Part shown: in pieces, positions 16,400 through 26,409 of the stretch
How positions within the stretch are numbered: position 1 is the stretch's first letter
Layout: each line of letters starts with the position of its first letter
NCBI RefSeq assembly: GCF_003945345.1
Contig: NZ_AP019308.1
Coordinates: 5,570,501 to 5,634,500, forward strand
Length of the DNA stretch: 64,000 nt
Origin: Paenibacillus baekrokdamisoli
GTDB taxonomy: Bacteria > Bacillota > Bacilli > Paenibacillales > Paenibacillaceae
Direction: 5' to 3'
Translations under genes and position numbers: made by a program
Notes under the pieces: generated by a model
Told to the model about the DNA's origin: nothing
The model's input: only the letters and a program-made list of their open reading frames with translations
Database searches by the model: none

Positions 16400-17365
16400 C
16401 TACACGGCTCCCATTGACTTGCCTTTGACAAGCGTGACGTAAATGTGCTCATGCTCGACATCGTTCCCAGCAATTAACTTAAGCAGCTGCTCGGAGGCCA
16501 ATAGCCCCCATTTTTGTTTGGAATAATCGATCGATGCCAGACGAGGCTGCGTGTATTGGGTTACTTCGATGTTATCGAACCCGATGATGTGGATATCCTC
16601 GCCGATCCGAATATCCGTCGTGATCAAATAGTCGTACATCCCAATTGCCATTTCGTCGTTTAAGCAGAAAACGGCTGCGGGTTCAGAATATCCCTGAGCG
16701 ATTTGGATACCGGCAAGCGCTCCTGACGATTTGTTAAAGTCGCCTTCGATTTCGATATATTGTAGGTCTGGATGTCGATCAATCACTTGTTTGACTGCTT
16801 GCAGGCGCTGTCTGGAATCGAACGAGCCTTTAGGCCCGGTTACCACGTACAGCTTGCGATGACCAAGCTCGATCAAATGCTCCACCGCCAGTGTGGCTCC
16901 AGCTTTATTGTCCAGCAGCACCTGATTTATATTCGGGTGGTTTAGATCACGGTCCATTACGACCAATTTATGACCAAGATCGGCATATCTCAGCAGCTCT
17001 TCACTAGAGAACGTCTCGTCGAGGACAATGGCTCCGTCGATCATTCGCTGCGGAAGTAGCTGATGGGACTGCTTGCCGCTGCAGACTACGAGATCGTAAC
17101 CACTCTGGTTTACTCCCTCTTTCATCCCTTGCAGCAGATGGCCGTAGAAAGATCCGCTGAAATCAGTCAAGAAAACCCCAATAATTTTCGTTTCCTGCTT
17201 CTTCAAGTTCCTTGCGGCTGCGTTCGGAATATAGTGCAGCTCTTTGGCAATGGCTAATATTCTAGCAGAAGTTTCATCTGTTACTTTCGGGCTTCCGTTG
17301 AGCGCATAAGAGACCGTCGATATTGAAACGCCTGCTTGTTTAGCAATATCTTTAATATTTGCCAA
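16400..17365 (-). CDS. LacI-family transcriptional regulator
   Basis: The product is about 321 aa. The N-terminal LacI helix-turn-helix is IKDIAKQAGVSISTVSYALN (residues 3-22), followed by a hinge helix and a periplasmic-binding-like sugar sensor domain ending with the usual SIDYSKQKWG region. The start is TTG 17365, eight bases after aaaggag. A longer frame to 17398 adds an atypical N-terminus. It probably represses the adjacent GH94 gene, whose upstream region carries two LacI-type operators. Confidence 0.92.
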   Translation of the reverse strand: MANIKDIAKQAGVSISTVSYALNGSPKVTDETSARILAIAKELHYIPNAAARNLKKQETKIIGVFLTDFSGSFYGHLLQGMKEGVNQSGYDLVVCSGKQSHQLLPQRMIDGAIVLDETFSSEELLRYADLGHKLVVMDRDLNHPNINQVLLDNKAGATLAVEHLIELGHRKLYVVTGPKGSFDSRQRLQAVKQVIDRHPDLQYIEIEGDFNKSSGALAGIQIAQGYSEPAAVFCLNDEMAIGMYDYLITTDIRIGEDIHIIGFDNIEVTQYTQPRLASIDYSKQKWGLLASEQLLKLIAGNDVEHEHIYVTLVKGKSMGAV

Positions 17366-17458
17366 GGTACACGCTCCTTTTCCTATGCATTTAAACATAC
17401 CACAATGGGCCGCTAGTATACGAAACTAGCGGCCCTTTTCTAATCTCTTTCCGCATTA

Positions 17459-20400
17459 TCACATGAAGATGTCAATGATGTTGCTCTCGGACATCAGAAC
17501 CGATTCAAGCTGCTCCTGGGTGATTCGCAAGCCGCCTTGACGGTAGCGGTTCTGTACCATTTGAACGGATACTGCTTCGCCGTTCACCAACACGCGGCTT
17601 ACTGGCTGGCCGCTGAGATGATAGACGAATTTGATAGGTCGGCCCATGAATTGGAATTCAAAATGCAAGCCGTCCAAATGAGCAGGCAGAACAGGATCGA
17701 CAACCAAATCATTACCCTCAAGGCGGATGCCGAGGCAATTGGAGATCAGTTGATTCATATAAATCCCCGGGCCGCTAGAGTAGATTCTCCAACCGCCTTT
17801 GACCGGCACCTTGCCTTGTTTGAGGTCATCAAAACGTTCTTGCGCCTCGTAACGGTCGTTAAATTTACCATCGGAGCTGCTGAAATAAGAATTGCTCTGG
17901 CGCAGCTCGGCATTTGAAACGACGTCCCGAAGACCGATCGGATTTATCATCAGAAGCCCTTGCCATACCTCATCCTGATGACCGAGCTTAGCCATCGCCT
18001 CGACGAAGCGGATATGAGCATGTACGTACTGCAGCCCGACTTCCCTTCCGAAGTTGGACGCCTGTTCGGCACGTTTGAAGTGGGTACTTACGCCGCCGGT
18101 GTACTTGGCTGGTCGGTCCATCAGTCTTACGCCGTCTGGACAGTACAGCTTTTCCTTAATAAGCGCATAATGCGCTTCCGCCTGCTCCTTGGTAAGCAGT
18201 TCACTGATCATGCTGCGCGTCATGGGCAGCAGACGATAATGGATGCCTGTCTTCGTGTCCTCTGGATGGAGCATCAACTCCGCTTGCTCCGGCTCCTCCA
18301 TATATACAAATCCGGGAATGACATCCGTCTGCAGCATATAGCGATGGAAGTCTGCTTGGATGCTGGATGCGAGCTTGTTCAATTCGTCAGCCAACACTTC
18401 ATCATAGTCCACTAGCGCTGCGGACAACTGATTAATCGTTTGATAGGTCAAGGCGACCGTCCAGCTGCTTACCATATACTGCTTAAGCTGAGCATTTGCT
18501 GGTTGGAGTGTATCGTCCCAATCGCCGTCGCCGTAAGACGATAAGTGTGTTCCGTGTAGGAAATGATCCTTGATATATTGGATTTCCTTACGGGCATGCA
18601 AAAGTAAAGTTGACCGCTCTTCTGTAAACTCGAAAGTATGGCGGTCCGTGTACGGTACAAGCTCCTGAAGAATGTTGTAATCCTTCGTGGCGTTCAAGTA
18701 ATCGCCCAGTACTTTAAGTGGCCAGACGATAATATCGCCGTGGCTTTCTTCCTGTTGGACCTTGGAATAACGGTCGAACATAAACCATTGCGGCCAATTC
18801 CCGGTATCTTCGTATTGATGGGAATATACCGTTAACAGGATGTCGCGTACCATGCCGTTTTTTTGGGTCGCCATGAAATATTCGACTGGTCCCTGACATA
18901 CGTCACGCGTTCCCCAAGCTGCTCCACCGTACTGCTCAAGGCCATGCGGTACGGAGAAATGAACGAGCATATTATGGGTGTACCACCAAGCTAGAATGTT
19001 TACTTTATCCAGCTCACTGCTGGCTCCGTCATTTAAGGAGAGGTGGAACCCGTTCAAGATCGTCTTAAAGTATTGGCGATATTTTATAATTTCCGATTCC
19101 GAATCTCGCGTGACAAAAGGCAGCTCCTGTCCATGGAGTAAACCTTGAACGGCTAGGCTCCAAGACTTGCTCATGCCAAGCTCCAGAACGACTAGTGATG
19201 CTTCGTTAGGCTTGACATTGTCCGCCAGCATACGTTCATCACCGACGTTTAATTCTACTCCCGACACTCGCATGCGGTAGCACAAATCCGGATAAACGGA
19301 AGTGCTAGGCGAACTGCTGTCCGCTCGGAATGTTATCGTATCGCCGTCTTGCTGCAAATGAAACGGCACTTCATACTCGTTATTATTCATCGTCACTTGA
19401 TTCGTTACGAGGTAACGATACAACGTTCCGCTCTCGGAGGTAACCTCGAGATAAACCTCAGGCGTATCAATTGTAGTAAAAGTGGTGATGATCAGTGTGT
19501 CTTCCTGCATTTTGTAAAACCATCTGGCATAGTTAAACCCGATCTCGTATAAAGATGGCATGGTTAAAAGCCGGTAATTGCCATCCAATTCGACATAAAT
19601 ACGCTGTCCAGATGTTTTCATGACGTTCAGAGCGTTGCGGGCATTCGTTAGCATTTTGTTGAATGAGGTGTTGCCGACCACGAGCTGGGAGTTGAATATT
19701 CCGTACATATACGATGTCGAGGTCAGAATATGCTCGTTCATCCGGTCATTATTGCCAGTCATCAAAATATGCCCGTGCGGGCGCTCGACCTGAAGCTCTT
19801 TTTCCTTCAGCACGATATGCTCATATGTTGGTGTAAAGAATGAAAGCAGTGTCTCTCCGTCCCATTCCTCTTGTAGTCGAACTGGGAAGCGAAGGTTGAT
19901 TTCCTCGCGGCTCATCTCCAGCGACTGCAAAGGATTGCCGATAGTGGCTTTAAGGGCCGTCTTCTCGATAGAACGCCCTTCGATTGGTAATTGCGCTTCG
20001 ATTTGCATCCAAGCATCCGCAATCTCTGTCCCATACTCCAGTGCTGTTACGGCCGATGGATGATCTTCTTTGAACAGGCCGTAGAAGACAATCCGAGTCG
20101 GTCCCTCGAGCTTCATGCGTCCAGACTGCAGTGCCACATAGGCGAATTCGTACTGGTAAATTTCGTTCGCCAGTGTTTCCTTTGTGAGCTGTTCTGGTTC
20201 ATTCGTTTCTTTATAGGAAAGACCATAGAATTGGAAGCCATCTGTGGAGTATCCGACTGCCCCCGTCAGCACCCCCTGCTGCATATAAGGGAATTTTCCC
20301 TGCTGTGGTTGATTCTGACGGGAACAAACGACATATCCTTTTTCTTCATCTTTGAAGGCTTTATGGTCGATATATTGGGATAAATAGGCTTCATTAGAAC

Positions 20401-20803
20401 GTACTGCAGCCTTGTCGGCAATGCCGATATCCTGACCGTAGATCAGATCCACTTCAGCGTCACACCCGTCCAGCTGGACATCCCAGAACCAAATACCGCG
20501 TTCTGCAAGACGGAAATCCACTTTGTAGGAGATCCCCCAAGCAGAGCCCTCCCAAGTCAACCCTTGCGCCGAATAACGCATGCGGCTTTCGGAACGAACG
20601 CCGAGCAGCGGCACCGATTCGATGCCTGTTGCAAGGTGAAGACGAAGGTGCAAATTATTTAACGATCCGTCAATGGGATTTGCAAGCAGCTGATTGATAA
20701 GTGTATCTCCATAGGACGCTTTGTGTAAATCGCCACTATTCAAAAAGGTGAAGCACAAAGGGCCATCTTGCAAATGAAGGTTAGAATCGACTGTGTTTGT
20801 CAT
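17459..20803 (-). CDS. GH94-family glycoside phosphorylase, candidate 1,2-beta-oligoglucan phosphorylase
   Basis: The 1114-aa product has a large N-terminal beta-sandwich region (about 1-520), then a helical (alpha/alpha)6 barrel with NILAWWYTHNMLVHFSVPHG, GAAWGTRDVCQGPVEY and the catalytic region YGDGDWDDTLQPA (about residues 757-769), and a C-terminal beta domain. The GDWDD Asp matches the general acid of GH94 phosphorylases. Length and layout resemble Listeria-type 1,2-beta-oligoglucan phosphorylases more than the 800-aa cellobiose phosphorylases. It lacks a signal peptide, so it would split imported oligosaccharides with phosphate in the cytoplasm. It is preceded by LacI operators and followed by the LacI gene 93 bases downstream. 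Family confident, substrate less so. Confidence 0.75.
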   Translation of the reverse strand: MTNTVDSNLHLQDGPLCFTFLNSGDLHKASYGDTLINQLLANPIDGSLNNLHLRLHLATGIESVPLLGVRSESRMRYSAQGLTWEGSAWGISYKVDFRLAERGIWFWDVQLDGCDAEVDLIYGQDIGIADKAAVRSNEAYLSQYIDHKAFKDEEKGYVVCSRQNQPQQGKFPYMQQGVLTGAVGYSTDGFQFYGLSYKETNEPEQLTKETLANEIYQYEFAYVALQSGRMKLEGPTRIVFYGLFKEDHPSAVTALEYGTEIADAWMQIEAQLPIEGRSIEKTALKATIGNPLQSLEMSREEINLRFPVRLQEEWDGETLLSFFTPTYEHIVLKEKELQVERPHGHILMTGNNDRMNEHILTSTSYMYGIFNSQLVVGNTSFNKMLTNARNALNVMKTSGQRIYVELDGNYRLLTMPSLYEIGFNYARWFYKMQEDTLIITTFTTIDTPEVYLEVTSESGTLYRYLVTNQVTMNNNEYEVPFHLQQDGDTITFRADSSSPSTSVYPDLCYRMRVSGVELNVGDERMLADNVKPNEASLVVLELGMSKSWSLAVQGLLHGQELPFVTRDSESEIIKYRQYFKTILNGFHLSLNDGASSELDKVNILAWWYTHNMLVHFSVPHGLEQYGGAAWGTRDVCQGPVEYFMATQKNGMVRDILLTVYSHQYEDTGNWPQWFMFDRYSKVQQEESHGDIIVWPLKVLGDYLNATKDYNILQELVPYTDRHTFEFTEERSTLLLHARKEIQYIKDHFLHGTHLSSYGDGDWDDTLQPANAQLKQYMVSSWTVALTYQTINQLSAALVDYDEVLADELNKLASSIQADFHRYMLQTDVIPGFVYMEEPEQAELMLHPEDTKTGIHYRLLPMTRSMISELLTKEQAEAHYALIKEKLYCPDGVRLMDRPAKYTGGVSTHFKRAEQASNFGREVGLQYVHAHIRFVEAMAKLGHQDEVWQGLLMINPIGLRDVVSNAELRQSNSYFSSSDGKFNDRYEAQERFDDLKQGKVPVKGGWRIYSSGPGIYMNQLISNCLGIRLEGNDLVVDPVLPAHLDGLHFEFQFMGRPIKFVYHLSGQPVSRVLVNGEAVSVQMVQNRYRQGGLRITQEQLESVLMSESNIIDIFM

Positions 20804-20848
20804 AATGATTCACTCATTTCTAATTAATAGTTAGCTACATTAACAATA

Positions 20849-20858
20849 GAAACGTTTC
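20849..20858. promoter_or_regulatory. LacI-type operator, proximal
   Basis: Perfect palindrome gaaacgtttc, about 46 bases upstream of the GH94 start codon. Central CG and outward AAA/TTT match LacI-family sites. Confidence 0.7.
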
Positions 20859-21007
20859 GATTGATACTTATCAAGTGTAATAAATCTTAATTATTTAGTC
20901 AATCGAAGAAATATATTATCTTTTCCCATTTAAAATCATTCTAAAATACATAGTAATTGGGTGACTTAAGTAGTTGGATACGGTTTAAACTTTATTTTAT
21001 ACTCAAA

Positions 21008-21021
21008 TAGAAACGTTTCTA
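21008..21021. promoter_or_regulatory. LacI-type operator, distal
   Basis: Perfect 14-base palindrome tagaaacgtttcta, with the same core as 20849-20858 and 159 bases from it. Two sites at this distance could support looping by a LacI tetramer, or the distal one could act on the SLH gene at 21238. The A/T-rich stretch around them has no gene. The rest of the gap to 21237 holds only an inverted repeat (agaaatc near 21060 with gatttct near 21118) and the gggggag site of the next gene. Confidence 0.65.
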
Positions 21022-21237
21022 TAATTCGAATGAATGAATGGGTGGAACGGCAAATAGAAAAAGAAATCACTCTTTTTTAATGAAATGGAGGTAACAGCCA
21101 ACCATTACTAAAAGGAGCGATTTCTTTATATTTTAAATTTACCATGGAATACCTGCGTTAGGTATTAAAATTCCATATTCTCTGTCCGATAAAATAAGCC
21201 AGAGCATGTATACTATCTACGATCAAGGGGGAGTTCC

Positions 21238-23787
21238 ATGAGAAGTTCTTCGCTTAAATGGGGAATGGCTGTTTTTGCCCTCAATATGGTGTTTGGCTCC
21301 GTTGCCTACTCGGCTACATTCGAGCCCACCAGTTTGTTCTCCGATATTTCCCAAATACCGCAGGATAAAACCGAAGCGATCCGCGAAGCAGTCCGCCTTG
21401 GACTTTTGTCAGGCTACCCGAACGGAGAGTTCCACCCGTTAGCTCAGCTAACCCGCCAAGAACTAGCAGTCATATTAGCTAAAGCATTACATTTGCAAAT
21501 TAAGAGCAGTGTGTCCTCATCCTTCAAAGACGTAGACTCTATAAATTGGGCCTCTGGTTATATTGAAGCCGTCAAGGGTGCTGACTTGATGAGTGGAGAC
21601 AAGACAAACATCTTTCGACCAAATGATCCAGTATCACGGGAAGAATTAGCGACGATCTTTGTACGAGCGATCGGCGGGACCGAAGCGCTCGGTGGACAAG
21701 TATCCCAAGTTGCAGATCAATCACAAATTAGTGTATGGGCATCCGGATCGGTAGACACGGCGCTTCGTTTGGGACTCATTGATACGCCGGATGGCAGATT
21801 AAACCCAAAGGGCGCTCTGCTACGTGAAGATATCGCTTTGTTTCTTGTTGAGATTTTCAAACAAGAGCAGCAGACTGCTAAGATCGACCGGGTTGACGGG
21901 GACATTGTAACTATCGACGGCGTACCGTACCTGGTCGCGGGCAAGCTGAAACAAATAATCGGTGACACGAATCGTGAAGCGTTGGTTGGCGCTGTCTTGA
22001 AATTTAATTCTTTGAACCGTAACCTGGATGGAATTCAGGAGCTTGAAATCGTTCAATCGGGGGTCGTTATCAACGCATCCTCAATCTCCGCCAACACTTC
22101 GCTGCGCATTTCGGGGGATAACGTGACATTGAGAGGAAACGTGCCCGGCGAGTTGATCGTCAAAGAAGGGGTATCGAGTCTGAACATAGAAGGCCGAGTA
22201 GAACGAATCATTCTGAACACCGTAGCCCAGTTCAGCTTAAAAGGGACTGGCTCTTTGCAGAATATGCAAATCGTCAGCGCGGGGGCCAAGGTAACGCTTG
22301 ACCCCTCGTTAGCTGTAGAGAATCTGCAGCTTCCGGCTAATACACAAGTTTCTCAAGTCATTCAAAACTATCAGGCTGTACAGAAAAGCATCACCCACGT
22401 GCTCAGCGCCGACGGTATCATACAGACACCTTCTGTACCGGGTTCTTCAAATCAGTCTGACGGAAATTCTCCCGTAAATCATGCGCCATACGTTCGAAAC
22501 ACGATTGATACGGTTACAGTAGGATTTGCTGATGGGACCCATACCGTCAGCTTGGCCAGCACATTCTCCGATCCGGATAATGACGCGTTGACCTATACGG
22601 CCGCATCCGCGAACACGGATGCAGTAACGGTCTCGATAAATGGCGCGGACCTAACCATCACACCGGTACATGCAGGCACGGCAATCATCACCGTCACTGC
22701 AAATGACGGCAAGGGAGGCAGCAAGCAAACCACGTTCACGGTAACCGTCGAAGCAGCGACGCCGGTGAACCGTGAACCGATAGTGGTCAACACAATATCA
22801 TCGTTCACGGCAAGCGTAGAGAATGGTAGCCGAACCGTTAGCTTGGCCAGCACATTCTCCGATCCGGATAATGACGCGCTGACCTATACGGCCGCGTCCG
22901 CCAACACGGGTATAGCAACGGTCTCGATAAATGGCGCGGACCTGACCATCACACCGGTACATGCAGGCACTGCAATCATCACCGTTACTGCAAATGACGG
23001 CAAGGGAGGAAGCAAGCAAACCACGTTCACGGTCACCTTCGAAGCAGCAACGCCGGTGAACCGTGAACCGATAGTGGTCAACACAATATCATCGTTCACG
23101 GCAAGCGTAGAGAATGGTAGCCGAACCGTTAGCTTGACCAGCACATTCTCCGATCCGGATAATGACGCACTGATCTATACGGCCGCGTCCGCGAACACGG
23201 ATGCAGCAACGGTCTCGATAAATGGCGCGGACCTGACCATCACACCGGTACATGCAGGCACTGCAATCATCACCGTGACTGCAAATGACGGCAAGGGAGG
23301 AAGCAAGCAAACCACGTTCACGGTCACCTTCGAAGCAGCGGTACCGAAAGGTCTGTTCTTCTCCGAATTGGTCTGGGGCCAAAGCGACAGCAACCTACAA
23401 GCGATAGAATTGTACAACCCGACCGGCCATGACATCGATACCTCCAAGATCCGCATCGAGCGCTCCAACGGCGGTGAACCAATTACGTTGGAAAACGGGA
23501 AGATCTCCAGCGGTGGCCTCTTCATGATCGTGGAGTCCTCCTACTCTGAAACTGATGTCCCCGTGGATTACAATACGATGATGAATTTCTACTATGATGA
23601 TACTCAACCGGTCACACTCTCTCTCTACTACGAAAACAAACTTATGGATATCGTGGTCTTCTGCCCGTATCAATCGGTTAGTCGAGTTTCCGGTACCGTG
23701 ATCGGCAGCACAACAGCGTATGAATCAGCGCAATGGGTAAGTGAAGGGGTCGATTATATTGGCGGTCTCGGCAAATACACCCCTTAA
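21238..23787 (+). CDS. SLH-anchored surface protein with tandem Ig/cadherin-like repeats and lamin-tail-like end
   Basis: The 849-aa product has a signal peptide (about 1-26). Three SLH domains follow (about 33-80, 95-142, 152-202), which bind secondary cell-wall polymer. Next is a beta-rich region (205-390), three tandem repeats of 97 residues (about 412-700, each with STFSDPDNDALTYTA and GKGGSKQTTFTVT), and a lamin-tail-domain-like C-terminus (LFFSELVWGQSDSNLQAIEL). It is an exported wall protein, probably adhesive or structural. Start ATG follows aagggggag. The repeats are nearly identical at DNA level, so copy number may vary between strains. Confidence 0.88.
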   Translation: MRSSSLKWGMAVFALNMVFGSVAYSATFEPTSLFSDISQIPQDKTEAIREAVRLGLLSGYPNGEFHPLAQLTRQELAVILAKALHLQIKSSVSSSFKDVDSINWASGYIEAVKGADLMSGDKTNIFRPNDPVSREELATIFVRAIGGTEALGGQVSQVADQSQISVWASGSVDTALRLGLIDTPDGRLNPKGALLREDIALFLVEIFKQEQQTAKIDRVDGDIVTIDGVPYLVAGKLKQIIGDTNREALVGAVLKFNSLNRNLDGIQELEIVQSGVVINASSISANTSLRISGDNVTLRGNVPGELIVKEGVSSLNIEGRVERIILNTVAQFSLKGTGSLQNMQIVSAGAKVTLDPSLAVENLQLPANTQVSQVIQNYQAVQKSITHVLSADGIIQTPSVPGSSNQSDGNSPVNHAPYVRNTIDTVTVGFADGTHTVSLASTFSDPDNDALTYTAASANTDAVTVSINGADLTITPVHAGTAIITVTANDGKGGSKQTTFTVTVEAATPVNREPIVVNTISSFTASVENGSRTVSLASTFSDPDNDALTYTAASANTGIATVSINGADLTITPVHAGTAIITVTANDGKGGSKQTTFTVTFEAATPVNREPIVVNTISSFTASVENGSRTVSLTSTFSDPDNDALIYTAASANTDAATVSINGADLTITPVHAGTAIITVTANDGKGGSKQTTFTVTFEAAVPKGLFFSELVWGQSDSNLQAIELYNPTGHDIDTSKIRIERSNGGEPITLENGKISSGGLFMIVESSYSETDVPVDYNTMMNFYYDDTQPVTLSLYYENKLMDIVVFCPYQSVSRVSGTVIGSTTAYESAQWVSEGVDYIGGLGKYTP
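22471..23336 (+). repeat. Three tandem repeats with a 291-bp period
   Basis: In-frame repeats coding for the Ig/cadherin-like units. Copies 2 and 3 are almost identical (for example cgccggtgaaccgtgaac at 22760 and 23051). The first copy differs mainly in its opening 60 bases. This indicates recent unequal duplication or gene conversion. Confidence 0.9.
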
Positions 23788-23803
23788 AATAAAGTAAGTC
23801 TAG

Positions 23804-23837
23804 AATAGTCCCTATTCTGTTATAAGATAGGGATTAT
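23804..23837 (+). terminator. Terminator of the SLH gene
   Basis: Stem aatagtcccta / tagggattatt (one G-U pair), then a T-rich end, 17 bases after the stop codon. Confidence 0.75.
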
Positions 23838-23957
23838 TTTACGCTTAAGGATGTTTCAAAAAGATGTTTCATGTGGTTTTGCATGAGCTTATGAAATGGA
23901 AAGAGCATCTGAATAAGTCAAGAATGAATCATTGACTAATGATGGTCAAGGGCAAGG

Positions 23958-24004
23958 GGCTGTCCCAGAAGTCATAAATATGACTGAGGGATGGTCTTTT
24001 TTTC
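23958..24004 (+). terminator. Nested hairpin with T tract in a gene-free stretch
   Basis: Outer arms ggctgtccc / gggatggtc (with G-U pairs) enclose a second dyad, agtcat / atgact, followed by seven T residues. Bases 23838-24137 hold no gene I can support. The stretch resembles the degraded end of a mobile element, but no transposase frame survives. Confidence 0.45.
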
Positions 24005-24137
24005 TTAAAAACGACAAAAAGAACAATCGTCAGACTCGTCAGGATATTAAAACTGTGAAAGTACGTATCAACATGGTTATAAGTTTTTTCAATTGATGCC
24101 TTACGCTATTATGACGAAATTGATCTGTTGAAGCCGC

Positions 24138-24463
24138 GTCGGAACTGCTCTATTTCCTGCTTCAGCTTGGTGGCAATCGTACGAATAAGCTGGGCCGTAT
24201 TAGCTATGATGCTTATCAGCCAAGTGTGGCAGGCAGCAAGGATCTTAGCGTATACCGGATGTCGAAGGACGGAGCTAGAACAAACGCAACTGTATAGTAA
24301 GGTAGAATAAGAGGGGCTGTTCCAACAGGTCCAAGACCTGGGACAGCTTTTTTGCGCAGTTAGTTATACAAGCATACGATGTCTAGCTTCGGGCATGCCG
24401 GAGGAGAAGAACATATGTCCATAATAAAAACCACCAAGCGGCAATAAGCTGCTTGGAGTTTTT
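24138..24463 (+). pseudogene. Deleted copy of the metallo-hydrolase / lipoprotein locus
   Basis: Bases 24138-24192 match 51976-52030, the last codons of the metallo-hydrolase gene. Bases 24200-24463 match 52575-52841, the last 32 codons of the lipoprotein gene plus its terminators, with only a handful of changes over the first 105 bases. The roughly 540 bases between these parts in the full locus are missing here, with the junction at 24193-24199. The C-terminal reading frames are fused and useless. Two hairpins with T tracts survive (gctgt/acagc at 24317-24351; ccaagcggc/gctgcttgg at 24433-24457). This is a segmental duplication remnant in the same orientation as the full copy 28 kb away. 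Confidence 0.85.
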
Positions 24464-24625
24464 TGTATTCGCACACAAACTCCTACTCCTGCGAATCTAA
24501 GTAGCGCTAGGCAACAAGTCAAGAAAAGATAAAACCGAAGTAAAAAAAATACAAATAAAAAGTGGGTTAAAGCCCTGTATAATGAGGAAGAAACCGCTTA
24601 CCACAGCCAAGAATGGAGTGACCGC

Positions 24626-26392
24626 GTGCGCCAGCTTTTCCATAATCGCAACTTGTTGTCATTCGGTTTGTTCCATAAAATATGCCTGGCCTTCTTCGTG
24701 GCGATCATTCCGATTCTATCGGTCGGTTATTTGATCGTCATCAACGGAGAGAAAACGATCCGCCAAGAGATAGAGAGCTCGCTTCGCTCGCGAGTCCATT
24801 TCTATCTGAACGAGCTCACTTTGGAGCTGGAACATATCGTGAATCTGAAGAGGGAATATATTTTCGATCGGGATATTCAGCGTTTAAGCGTCCTGTCCTC
24901 GGCGATGAGCGATTACGAGCGAAGGGTCGCCATTCTTGATCTTCAGAAAAAAGTGCAAACGCTGAAATCGTCGAGCTCTTATATCGAGGACGTCAGATTG
25001 TTCATGGTGTCCGAGGACAAAGTCGTACAGCCGAATCAAATTCTGTTCCATATTTCCGATGAACAGAAAAGCATCCATCGAACGATAAGCTTGAAGGAGT
25101 ACCCGGTCATCCAATGGAACGGCCAGCTGATCATGGTCGAACGATTCCCGACGGGCAATACCCATTACGTGGACGATAATCTGCCTGTTTATTGGATGGA
25201 GATCGTACTTAACCGTTCCAAAATCGAGTCTGCTCTGTCGCGAATTTTGTCCGAGAATGGCGCCAGCGCGATATTGTCCGATATGCGGCATAAATGGAGC
25301 TTGCATGGGGACAACGGAAACGCGTCCCTTTCCAAGGAAATGATTAAGGCTAACGACGGCGCCGAAGGATCGTCTGATTCTGGGCAACGGCTGCTGAAAG
25401 TTCGCAATGACTCTTATATCGTAGCTTACGAGCAGTCACCGGCCTATGGCGTCGCACTCACGATCTACGTGCCGGAGAAAGTCGTGCTGGAGCCGCTCGC
25501 GATCTACCAGAAATGGTTTCGGATCTTGATCGTGACGGCTATGGTCATCGTGGTATTATTCTCATATTGGATTTATTTGTTTCTGCAGAGACCATTGCAA
25601 CGATTGATTCGGGCATTCCGCAAAGTGAAGGATGGCGCCTTCGACGTTCAATTGATCCATACAAACCGGGATGAAATTCATTATTTATACGAGCAGTTCA
25701 ATCAGATGGTCGGAACGATCCAATCGTTGATCCACGACGTATACGAGCAAGGAATTCGTTCCCAACGGTCGGAGCTTCGCCACTTGCAGGCGCAGATTAA
25801 TCCGCATTTTTTGTATAACACGTATTATCGGTTGCACCGTCTTGTCCAAGACGAAGACATTGAGAACATTAAGATGTACACGCGGCTATTAGGCGATTAC
25901 CTCAAATATATTACCCGGAACGCTCAAGACGAAGCTAAGCTCGGAATGGAGATCGATCACGCGCGGACTTACGCGGACATCTTGAAAATGAGATTCCGCA
26001 ACAAGCTGGAGCTGGAGTGGGAAGAGATGCCGAGCGAATTGGCGGATATCCCTATTCCTCGTTTGATCGTCCAGCCGGTCGTGGAAAACGCCTTCGAGCA
26101 TGCGCTCGAGGAGATGGAAGGCGTCGGGCGGCTTCGATTCTTGATTTTCTATTCCAATGAAGAAGTATCGATCCGGATCGAAGATAACGGAGATCGGTTG
26201 ACGAATCAGCAATTGGACGATCTTCAAGAGCGTTTGCGTGATACGCGCGAGGATATGGAAACGACCGGACTATTGAACGTCCATCGCAGGCTGCAGTTGA
26301 AATTCGGGGATGCTTTCGGGATTGGAATCGCCAGAAGCGACTTAGGAGGTCTTCGAGTCGAGATTCGTATACCGCATAAAGCAAACGCATAA
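24626..26392 (+). CDS. YesM-family sensor histidine kinase
   Basis: The 588-aa product has a membrane span at about residues 17-37, an extracytoplasmic sensor region (about 40-290), a second span (about 298-318), HAMP (about 320-372), and a His-kinase domain with phospho-acceptor His in QINPHFLYN (about residue 393). A HATPase_c domain follows, with N box VVENAFEHAL and EDNGDRL. The start is GTG 24626 behind ggagtg. It is paired with the YesN regulator 17 bases downstream. By family knowledge it senses an extracellular sugar or binding-protein complex and controls the neighbouring glycan genes. Confidence 0.92.
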   Translation: MRQLFHNRNLLSFGLFHKICLAFFVAIIPILSVGYLIVINGEKTIRQEIESSLRSRVHFYLNELTLELEHIVNLKREYIFDRDIQRLSVLSSAMSDYERRVAILDLQKKVQTLKSSSSYIEDVRLFMVSEDKVVQPNQILFHISDEQKSIHRTISLKEYPVIQWNGQLIMVERFPTGNTHYVDDNLPVYWMEIVLNRSKIESALSRILSENGASAILSDMRHKWSLHGDNGNASLSKEMIKANDGAEGSSDSGQRLLKVRNDSYIVAYEQSPAYGVALTIYVPEKVVLEPLAIYQKWFRILIVTAMVIVVLFSYWIYLFLQRPLQRLIRAFRKVKDGAFDVQLIHTNRDEIHYLYEQFNQMVGTIQSLIHDVYEQGIRSQRSELRHLQAQINPHFLYNTYYRLHRLVQDEDIENIKMYTRLLGDYLKYITRNAQDEAKLGMEIDHARTYADILKMRFRNKLELEWEEMPSELADIPIPRLIVQPVVENAFEHALEEMEGVGRLRFLIFYSNEEVSIRIEDNGDRLTNQQLDDLQERLRDTREDMETTGLLNVHRRLQLKFGDAFGIGIARSDLGGLRVEIRIPHKANA

Positions 26393-26409
26393 GGAAGGAG
26401 AACATACAA

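Noticed and set aside
23838..24137. Possible insertion-sequence relic (ggggctgtccc word, inverted repeat, T tract)
   Set aside because: No transposase frame or matching second end could be found, so I only list the hairpin.
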